Shown: one piece after another, positions 20,050 through 29,307 of the stretch
Numbering within the stretch: position 1 is the stretch's first letter
How the letters are laid out: each line of letters begins with the position of its first letter
Assembly: GCF_029633865.1 (NCBI RefSeq)
Contig: NC_079219.1
Span: 49,737,008 to 49,801,007, forward strand
Source of the DNA: Lampris incognitus
Taxonomy: Eukaryota > Chordata > Actinopteri > Lampriformes > Lampridae
DNA length: 64,000 nt
Direction: 5' to 3'
Program-made: the position numbers and the translations under genes
The notes under the pieces: model-generated
What the model saw: only the letters and a program-made list of their open reading frames with translations
What the model was told of the DNA's origin: nothing
Databases searched by the model: none

Positions 20050-23000
20050 ACACTCTCCTCAGAATCTCCGTCTCTCCCTCACACTGCTCTCATTGACTCT
20101 GCTGCTGATGCTAGTCTCATGGACATTAACTTAGCCAAGAGACTTAACCTCTCTTTTGTCCGTATAGACTCCCCCGTGCCTGCCACCGCCCTAGACGGCC
20201 ATGTGATGTATCTGGTTACCCACTGCACCTCTCCAGTGACTCTGACTTTTCCCGACTCTCACTGAACAGATAACTTTCCACCTTTTTGATGCACCCCAAC
20301 ACGCACTTGTCTTAGGCTATCCCTAGTTAACACTGCATAATCCTCCTATAGACTGGTCCTCCGGCAAGGTTCTGTCATGATTGTTCCATAGATTTACTTC
20401 CTGGTACCTCGCCCCCTCGTGGCCGTCTGTACTCTCTATCGGGACCCGAGCATCAAGCCATGGAGGTGCTGCATCAAGTCACATTGGTGCTGCTCTTAAG
20501 GCTGGGATCATCCGGCCTTCCTCATCACCTGCTGGAGCTGGTTTCTTCTTTGTGGGGAAGAGAGACAAAACCCTTCGACCCTGCATTGATTTTCATGGAC
20601 TCAGTGAGATTACTGTAAAGAACAGGTATCCTCTTCCACTCATGTCCTCTGGGTTTGAGCTCCTCCAGGGGGCTAAGGTATTTACTAAACTAGACTTGCG
20701 CAATGCTTATCATCTAGTCTGCATCAGAGAAGAGGATGAGTGGAAGACGGCTTTTAACACCCCCCACATGACATGAGTATCTGGTTATGCCTTTTGGACT
20801 CACTAATGCCCCTGCTGTGTTTCAGTCACTGGTAAATGACGTTCTTCGTGAGTTTTTGAACAAGTTTGTTTTTGTTTATTTAGATGACCTTCTGATATTG
20901 AGACTCGCAAGAAACATGTCAGGCAGGTTCTGGGGCAGTTACTGCTTAATCAACTGTTTGTCAAGGCTGAGAAATGTGAATTTCATGTCTACAGTGTCTT
21001 TCTTGGGGTTTGCGGTGTCTGAGGGGAGGGTCAGCATGGATCCGGAGAAGGTTCGGGCAGTGCAAGAGTGGCCCACGTCCAGAAGAGAAGTCCAACGGTT
21101 TCTGGGGTTTGCGAACTTTCATATGTAGCCGGGTGGTAAATCTGTTAAATGATTTTCCACTTAAATTTAGTATAGTTTAACTGTTAATATATGTAATTGT
21201 TACACTGTCAAGCCATGTAAAATGTAATTTGATGTATTTAAATTGCGAAGCAGATTGTGAGTGTATTTTTATAGTTTTGGTTGTCATTGCATGTTTTGAC
21301 CAGTAAGTGGCAGTGTTGCGGACTTTTATTGTAACTCCGTGCAAGTTATCCAAGTGCATCTTGGGTACTCTTTCTTTTTCTTGTGTGAACCACCTGGAGA
21401 TTGCGGTGTGACGGTGCTCTGACTCCGTAGTAAGTAGGTGTAAATGTCTTGTGAAATATACCTGTAACATTATTCCGAACAATATTATATGTCGGTAATT
21501 TGACAAGATGGGTTGATTTAGACGCTACTGGAGTTGATGTTCGGCGATTTTTGGGCGCGAGCCGTCGACCACTGTTCGCCATTGCACGCATGACAAGGTA
21601 ATGTTGGCATGCATAAAGCCACATCATGCTATTGTATTTGGGTAGTAAGGGAAATGTAAAGGTTTTATATGCATTTTAATTCTGTTTAAAGATAACTGAC
21701 CGAGTGAGAAGTTGCGCAATCTTCAGGAAGTTCCACATGTCTTTGCTAAACCCTGTTTAACATACATAGTCCACTGCCGTATTTTGCACCGTATTTTATA
21801 TTTATTATTTTCCTTTCAAAATCTTTTCTGTTTAACTTGCCACATCTGTGAACATTTATGAGCTGTTTGCTCGAAAGACACAGGAATTTATGCACTCAGT
21901 AAAACGATCTGCATTCGAAGGTTCAAACAATAAAAATAAAGCTACAAGAACCCCGGAAGTAATTGTGTCCTGTGTGGTATCTAATTCCACGGGCTACATA
22001 TAGGAAGTTTATTCATAACTTAAGTCACATTGCTTCCCCTGTGCATGCTCTAACCTCCTCCAAGGTGCAGTTTCTCTGGTCCCCCCCAGGCAGAGTCCGC
22101 CTTTCAAAGGCTCAAGAGCAGCTTCGTCGCCGCCCCTGTTTTGATTCTTCCTGACCCCAAACGGCAGTTCGTGGTGGAGGTGGACGCCTGATTTGGGTGT
22201 AGGGGCGGTACTCTCTCAGCGGTCTGAAAAGGACGACAAGCTCCACCCATGTGCCTTCTTGTCTCGCAGGTTTTCTTCTTCAGAGAGGAACTATGATGTT
22301 GGGGACCGTGAACTGCTTGGCCATTAAGCTGGCCTTGGAGGAGTGGAGGCATTGGCTGGAGGGGGCTGAACAACCTTTCCTGGTCTGGACGGACCATAAA
22401 ACATTGAGTACATCACGACCGCTAAAAGACTGAACCCTCGACAAGCCAGGTGGGCCCTTTTCTTCTCCCAGTTCAATTTCACCATATCCTATCGTCCTGG
22501 CTCCAAGAACGTTAAACTCGATGCCCTGTCTAGACTGTTTAAAGGTGAATGCGTTCCTAAGGAAACTGAGACAATAATACCCGAGACTTGTGTTGTGGGT
22601 TGTCACCTGGGAAATTGAAGAGTGGGTCAAGAGAGCTAATCAAGGGATTCAGATTCCTCCCGAGGTACCACTAAACAAGTTATTTGTTACCCCTGACCTT
22701 CGGGGTTCTGTGATTACTTGGGCTCATGCTTCTCCGATCTCTTGTCATCCGGGTTTCCGCAGAACTCTGACCCGGGTCCGCGAGAGGTTTTGGTGGCCTG
22801 GTATGAGGAGTGATGTCCAGTATGTGGCGGCCTGCACAACCTGTGAGCAGAGCAAGAACGTCCCCAGTGCTAGACTTCTCCAGCCCCTTCCTTTGCCACA
22901 GCGGCCCTGGTCTGACATCTCACTCGACTTTGTGACTGGTTTACCACCCTCAGAGGGTAACACTGCTGTACTTGCAGTAGTAGACTGTTTCTCCAAGATG

Positions 23001-23940
23001 GTACGGTTCATACCATTACCAAAAATTCCCTCTGCCAAAGAAACGGCAGAGGTGCTCGTGTCATGTTTGTCGAGTTTTTGGATTTCCGAGGAATGTCCTG
23101 TCTGACCGGGGTCCGCAGTTTGTGGCTCAGTTTTGGAGGGCTTTCTGCCAACTCATGGGTGCCACTGTTAGTCTGACCTCAGGCCACCATCCTCAAACCA
23201 ATGGGCAGACGGAGCGGTTAAACCAGAAGCTGGAGAAGGGCTCCGCTGCCTGACTTCCCGGAATCCTGCCTCGTGGAGCAAGTACGTCATGTGGGTGGAG
23301 TATGCTCAACACGCTCTCCTGCACTTTTGTTGGCATGTCTCCGTTCCAGTGTGTTTTTGGGTACCAGCCGCCTCTGTTTCCTGCGCTGGAGAGGGAGGTC
23401 AGCGTCCCGTCTGCTGTCGCCATGGTCCGACGGATGTGGGCTCGGGCCTGTCAGAACCTCCTCAGGTCTTCCCAGAGCTACAAGGGGTTTGCTGACAGGA
23501 GGAGAGCTGCCCCTGTGTATCAAGCTGGACAACGGGTGTGGTTGTCGACCAAGCACTTACCTCTCAAGGCGGAGTCCCGTTAAGTTGGCCCCTCGTTTTC
23601 TTGGACCATTCCCTGTGTCTAAGGTTATTAACTCTGTGTCTGTGAGACTCAACCTTCCCAGGTCCCTTCGGGTGAACCCCACCTTTCATGTCAGTGAGGT
23701 TCAGCCGGTCAGGACTAGCCCTTTGGTCCCGCCTACTCCCGCCCGGATCATCGATGGGGGTCCGGTCTACACGGTCCGGAAGCTGTTGGCTGTTCGCCGC
23801 CGGGGGAGGGTTTTTCAGTACCTCGTGGACTGGGAGGGTTACGGACCGGAGGAGAGGTCTTGGGTCTCCTCCCGGAACATCGTGGACCCTGACCTCATAC
23901 GGGATTTCCATCGTGATCACCCCCACGATCCTGGGCCGTC
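20050..23940 (+). pseudogene. Sushi-type pol with chromodomain, many lesions
   Basis: Protease: ALIDSAADASLMD near 20085-20125, with alanine where the family usually has glycine in D-S-G. Reverse transcriptase: [14 protein letters not shown] (~20575), MPFGLTNAPAVFQ (20787) and YLDD (~20878), then a frameshift. A solo LTR interrupts 21124-21998. RNase H resumes (~22140-22530) with an in-frame TGA at the first acidic residue region. Integrase: HPGF...C-x2-C zinc region (~22745-22850), LDFVTG, SDRGPQF (~23103) and an E in NGQTERLN (~23205). Chromodomain: [16 protein letters not shown] (~23818-23865) followed by [13 protein letters not shown]. At least four frame changes; non-functional. Confidence 0.85.
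21124..21998. mobile_element. Solo LTR inserted in the Sushi reverse transcriptase
   Basis: An 875-bp segment begins TGTAGCCG and ends GGGCTACA, the TG...CA inverted ends of an LTR. Flanks CATA (left) and TATA (right) are a probable 4-bp duplication with one substitution, and the coding sequence of the Sushi polymerase resumes after it (GGAAGTTTATTC). No coding capacity; an AATAAAAATAAAG polyadenylation-like segment lies near 21930. It most likely formed by LTR-LTR recombination. The parent family is not otherwise present in the window. Confidence 0.75.
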
Positions 23941-23968
23941 AGGGGTCGGCCAGAGGGGGAGGGGGTAC

Positions 23969-24294
23969 TGTCAGGCCCTATACAGTTTAGTTTGTTTGGT
24001 TTTGACTCTGTGTGTGATTTGTCCATTGTCTTCACCTGTGCGTCATTATCTCCTCCCCTCATGTGTATAAATGCCTGTTTCCCCAGTGTGTCTTTGTCAG
24101 ATTGTCTGCATCACTCGTGAGTAGTTTTCCGGCAGTTTTCTTGTGTATGGTTTTGACTCTCGCCTGTTTTTTGGACTTACCTTTCTGCCTCTTGTTTTTG
24201 TACTTCTGCCTTTTGTGTACCGACCCTGGACTGTTTAATAAACTGCCTCTCCACACCGGTCTGCTCTGTGGGTCCCAGTTTGTCTGTCTGAACC

Positions 24295-24298
<4 letters not shown>
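23969..24298 (+). repeat. 3' LTR of the Sushi-type element, shortened
   Basis: Preceded by a polypurine tract (CAGAGGGGGAGGGGGTAC, 23951-23968). It keeps the TATAAAT (24066) and GTCAGATTGT (24096) with the same 30-bp spacing as the 5' LTR. Relative to the 440-bp 5' LTR it has lost ~81 bp between two ATG-containing short repeats and several smaller pieces, giving 330 bp. Confidence 0.85.

Positions 24299-24380
<82 letters not shown>
24299..24380. repeat. (GT)n microsatellite
   Basis: About 41 uninterrupted GT units directly abutting the 3' LTR. Confidence 0.97.
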
Positions 24381-24382
<2 letters not shown>

Positions 24383-26427
24383 TGTATGTACCGGTCTTGG
24401 AAAATGAAAATGATCACTGTACTCACTGTCCAAGACTCGGTCCGAGTCCAAATCATTATGTTGTGAAGTGTAAAGTTTAACACGAGACCGAAACCTTCAA
24501 AATGTGGACTCGAGGCCAAGTCCAGACTCGAGCAATGCAACCCTGCATGCATAACTACATGCTTCGTTCCTTGCAGTAACTGGTCTTACCACAGCCTACT
24601 TATCGCGCACCTCTGTTCTGTTACTCCCTCCGTTATTTCTACATTTAGTTGCTGATGTAATGAGCTTATACGTAGCTGTGTGTTACTATTCTGTAAGTTG
24701 ATTTATCCTGCTGTGTGTTTATGTCATGTATCACTGAGATAAATGCACCAGGTCAGATTCCTCTTAATGTGCTCATACTTGGCCGATATAAAACTGGCCC
24801 CTCATTCTAGAACAGAAAACCGGTTCAGAAGAATTAGTCTGGGCATGGAGACTACATCCTCCTGATTATAACACGGTGAATCCAGGGGGGAGAATCGCAC
24901 ACCCGCGCGGGAGGGCTTAAATTCATAAGAATCTAACTCGGAACACGCCAAACCAACAAGCTCGTTTTAAGGATGTCGTTCCCCGATATGTCCAGAGGGG
25001 GGCGGAGTTAAATCACCACGGTTCAACAACGCATCTCGGAACCTGCGTCGTCTTCAGTGTAAACCATCCATCTCAAAAGCTCTGCCCAAAGTGACGACTG
25101 CTCAGTGACAAACCTTTCAAAGCGCTCATATCTGGTCTCATCCACATCCCCGCGGCCCTGAGGGGGATTAGCGGTTTGGATAACGGATGGATTGAGGGAT
25201 GGATTTATTTAGACCTACCGCAGGGGTTTTGAAAGTGTGATCCGGACCTACACAGAATATTTCTTCACAACAGTGAAGTATTTAACATGCGGCCCCACAG
25301 GAGCACATAACACAGGTCAAGTACCTTTGGTATGCCCCTCATGCGCCATGATCCAGTAAAACTGGTTTACCGTGCTGGGTTGGTGGCCCTAAACCGGAAT
25401 CTGCGTCGGTTAGTCTTCAGCAACGCAGCTCTCAAAGAAAACCAACAAATCGGAGCTTTCTTACCTGCCAACAGGGGCTGGCGTGTTTCGTGATGGAGCC
25501 CTTCATGCAACCAGAACCGGCTGCGACCGGTGATGGGATTTGGTTCGTTTGGAGAGAGTCGTGCCAAATGTCTCACCTACAAGGGAAGGGAAAACCGTTA
25601 CGGATTCGGAAAGCCTCGCAACAAAGGTGTGAAGCACTCATATCATTAAGAAGCCTCGTCAAACAGTCATTATTGGCGTAATGGTTTATGAAGGATGGCG
25701 GCTCGGCTGCAGGGCGCGTCGCGCGCAGGGAGGAAGAAGAGGAGGAGAGGCTCCGCTTCATCTTCAGGTCGAACAACACCCGAACCTGAGCCTACAGTTT
25801 GGTTCCTACTCACGTATTGTTGACTGGTTTCAGATGTGGGTGGGCGAAGCCGGCTATGGAGACGCGTGGTTCGGGAAAGGGGAGTGGGCGCTCTTTACAG
25901 GGACGCGGAACACCTCCGTCCTCTAAGAGCTCCGGTTCGTTCCCCCTCAACGCACCAACTCCGTCTGAACGCATCTCAGGTGAAAACATCTCGTCTTGGC
26001 GGCGATTTGCGTCACTCTTGCTGCGCATAAACGGTTTGAATGGAGGTGCCGAATGACGTTACATCATATGGGCTTTCTTTTTTTCAGCGCTGAAAAGACA
26101 ACATATTGAAATGTTCCCCAGTTCTTACCTCGAGTCCTGGTCCTGATAATCCACAGCCTCGTGTTCCACCGGGGAGGACTTGGTAAGGAGATGATAGCGC
26201 AGCGTGCGCAAAAGGCCTCTTCTCCAAACTCTGGTTAAAAACAAAAAAACAACCCCCCCCCAAAAAAACCCCAAAAAAACAAAAAAGAAACCTGTAGACA
26301 CATTCCCCTGAGACAAAACAGGTCTTGTGTTGTGGAGACGAGACTTAATCATCTATTTCCAGACCCACACGGAGAATGTGCGCCAAGGAGGCGATGGAAC
26401 CGTCGAGATTCTGCGGCTCACTGTGTG
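24381..26427. other. Intergenic, CpG-rich in its second half
   Basis: 24.38-24.83 kb is AT-rich. From ~24.84 to 26.2 kb CpG dinucleotides are frequent. No coding exon is recognised; the CpG-rich part may belong to the promoter region of the downstream rapunzel-family gene. Confidence 0.4.
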
Positions 26428-26454
26428 CACTCACTCACTCACTCACTCTCTCTC

Positions 26455-26541
<87 letters not shown>
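26428..26541. repeat. (ACTC)n and (TC)n microsatellite
   Basis: Five ACTC units and then about 45 TC units with one early interruption. Confidence 0.95.
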
Positions 26542-26544
<3 letters not shown>

Positions 26545-26559
26545 GCACACACATTGCAG

Positions 26560-26780
26560 ATCTTGCGTGCGCATCACTTCTTCGTCTCTGGAACTTGTTT
26601 TGGACCCTCCTAAGCTCCAGGACAGAATCGTGGAGGATTATTTCGAACTTGATTTAAAGAATAGAAAACAACAACAACGACAACAACAGCAACAACAACA
26701 ACAACAGCAACAACAACAGCAACCCTCTGCAGCCGGTGAGCCAGATCTGACGTGAGGACCCAGCCCATTCGTTTGTTCAG
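26560..26780 (+). other. Candidate 5' UTR exon of the rpz5-like gene
   Basis: The sequence ends GTTTGTTCAG followed by GTAAAGAAAAAG, a good donor at 26781, 1.35 kb before the first coding exon, which is preceded by an acceptor-like TGTGTTCCCAAG (ending 28133). The segment holds an imperfect (CAA)n tract (26668-26732). The start is unknown. Support is limited to the splice-site match and CpG-rich context. Confidence 0.3.
26668..26732. repeat. (CAA)n trinucleotide repeat
   Basis: Imperfect CAA/CAG/CGA units; low-complexity. Translation in one frame gives a poly-Q run, but no gene context supports it. Confidence 0.9.
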
Positions 26781-26781
26781 G

Positions 26782-27779
26782 TAAAGAAAAAGAAAAAGAA
26801 AACGTTGTTGTATAGATGAGGAATGACGTCTGAGGGCGCCTCGTGCCCCGGAGAGGAGGGGGAGGGGGAGGGGGGTATTGAAAGGTGTGTTCGGTGCGCC
26901 TCAGGGGACCGGTGCGTAAAAACACCACTGCGGATTTTCTTGCATGAACATTTTGCTTTGCCAGTCCAACAATGACTCTGCTGTCACACGCGGGTCTGTA
27001 ACCTGTCATTTGAACGTGTCTACACTGTTATCTATGCTGTCCTCTCAGTCGTGGCTGGGAAAGGGACACATGTCCCACCGTGTATTCATAGAATTAAACT
27101 GATTATGAGGCTCATGATTTCCTTTTTTTTTTCCTTCTTCTGATTGTTGGATGACGTTGCTGGAAAGTTGGATGACGCAGCATGCAGAATCCCTGAGCAG
27201 AAAGGACGTGAGAATTAATGGCGGGTTGCAGCAGGGATGAAAGGGGATTTTTAAACATGGTCTGACTTTGGTCTGCAGACGTGAGTCACAAACAGACCCA
27301 AAGAACACCTCCATCAATCCCTGGCTCGCTGATGACATATGACAGCAGTGCTTGTCTCCCTTGTATGCCATGCTGTTTTTATTCAGCACCACACATGGTT
27401 AAGATGGCAGCTACTGCTCCTGCGGCACACACAGGGAAAACAGGAAAACTTAAAAACACACAAAACATGTTGGGAAGGACCACACTTGGATATTTACACG
27501 TCTGGCGTCGCCTTTTTGATCCGGCGAGGTGAACAGCAAAACTCCTTCATCAATTTCACACATGACCAACCTTAATCATGTATGTAATCATGTTCGATAT
27601 GTACACTACACAATCTCCAGAACAGGCTCCCAACTCGCCCAACTGATGTGACAATTTGCACAGACTTTCAAGCTTTTGTGCCATTAAGTTGAAACATGTG
27701 TTTTTATGTGACCAGACGTGGTTGCAATCATTTAAATCCAGTAAAACATTTATATTTTGACACCAGGGTTTATAGCAGC

Positions 27780-27839
<60 letters not shown>

Positions 27840-28136
27840 GCTGTAGTGGGGAAGAGGGAGGGGCACTGGTTCATTGTACTTTTTTTTTGTAAATCTGTGG
27901 ATTTTATTTGTGCATTTTATTGCAATTTCATTGTGCATCTTGTGTGTTATTTCTTAAGCCCGCCTGGCCAGGGACGGTGGAGAGAAATGGGCTGTGAGCT
28001 AAATCTGGTGCAAGGCATTTCTTCTCTCTGACTGTCATTTTATTGCATATGGTCCCTGAGAAAAATAAACACGTTGAAATTCATTATTCCAAACTGTCAC
28101 GTTGATGTTTTCCCCACCGTCTGTGTTCCCAAGATC
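26782..28136. other. Presumed first intron or 5' flank of the rpz5-like gene
   Basis: CpG-rich to ~27.0 kb with a GGGGGAGGGGGAGGGG run near 26860, then AT-rich with a GT microsatellite at 27782. No coding exon seen. Confidence 0.35.
27782..27838. repeat. (TG)n microsatellite
   Basis: About 28 TG units. Confidence 0.95.
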
Positions 28137-29276
28137 ATGAGCAGTCATCTGGAGAAGGTCGTGGCCCAGAAGAAGGAGGCCATCGAGGCGGTGATGGAGA
28201 TGTTTGAGAGGGGGGCTGAGGTGCTGGCCAGTGCCGTTGGTGAGTTTTTTCCGCTCTGCGAGGCGGCAGCCCCCGTTCTCCGTCTGGCCCTGGACAACGT
28301 TCAGAGTAAAGAGGTCTTCTACGTGAAGGAGCAGTTCCTGACGGTGAGGAACAAGCTGGACGTGCTCTCCAGCCAGCTGAACGATATCTGCTGTGAGATA
28401 GAGAAGGCCAGACTGGATTTCCAGTATTTCTCCATAGAGGAGAACATAAGAAGCCAGTTCCGCAAGTACATGGACATCCTGGATGCAAAACAGCAGTTTA
28501 AAGAGGTGAAGACCAAGCTTTTTCTGGAGCACTTTAACCGAACCGGAGGAGAGAAAAACCTCTACATGCTATATGATGGTCTGATGGGGACCAACAGCTT
28601 TGGAGAGTCTATTTTGGAAGTGGTGGAAAGGTAATCTGTTATTTCTAAGCACTATGAACGTTTCATGTTTCTGTATTTGTTTGTGAATGTCCTCATTCTC
28701 CACAGTGGGATGGTCGTCTTGGTGGTTCCTTTGACCCTTGACCTCCCTTCTGTTGGTTGATTGTCATGGTGGAGATCTAGGATTTTAAGATGATCCAACT
28801 AAACAATATATACAAGTCCTGTCGGATAATAGCTTCAGATTAAAGGAGCATACTGGTGTTTTTACCTATTTACCACAAATTGTGTATTTGCATTACTCCT
28901 GACCATTTTCCAAAACATACCAGAGTATTTTAGAAATTTTATGAAATGATTTTCAGTGCAGTGAGAAAATCAACTTGCAAAGACTTGAAACTTGCTTGAG
29001 GTATATGTACTCCATTACCTTAACATTTAGTAGTTTTTATTTTGTCTTTTAGTTTATCAAAGCTATGTTGTCATTGCAGGAAGATGCAGTTGAAGCATGG
29101 ATTGATTTGGGAAGTATACTGAGGCTTTCAGCCACATTGTCCAATGCAATGGTAATACAACTTTGACAAATAAATAAATAAATAAATAATACTAATGATA
29201 CTAATACTACTACAACTGCTGCTACTAATAATAATACTGCTACTACTACTACTACTACTAATAATAATAATAATAA

Positions 29277-29307
<31 letters not shown>

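Larger units (their letters stand above)
18498..24298 (+). mobile_element. Sushi-type chromodomain Ty3/Gypsy retrotransposon, decayed
   Basis: LTRs start TGTCAGG and end CCTGAC(A). Between them lie, in order, gag, protease, reverse transcriptase, RNase H, integrase and a C-terminal chromodomain, the layout of the Sushi-ichi chromovirus group. Multiple frameshifts and stops inactivate it, and a solo LTR of another family sits in the reverse transcriptase. The right end abuts a GT microsatellite, so no target-site duplication can be read. Sequence on the left is TA/CA-rich, so it may have inserted in simple-sequence DNA. Confidence 0.9.

Noticed and set aside
24299-24380. Target-site duplication of the Sushi-type element within GT repeats
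   Set aside because: The left flank is TA/CA-rich and does not give an unambiguous matching duplication.
26327-26755. 142-codon frame with poly-Leu/Ser and poly-Gln runs
   Set aside because: Produced by TC and CAA microsatellites; no start context or homology.
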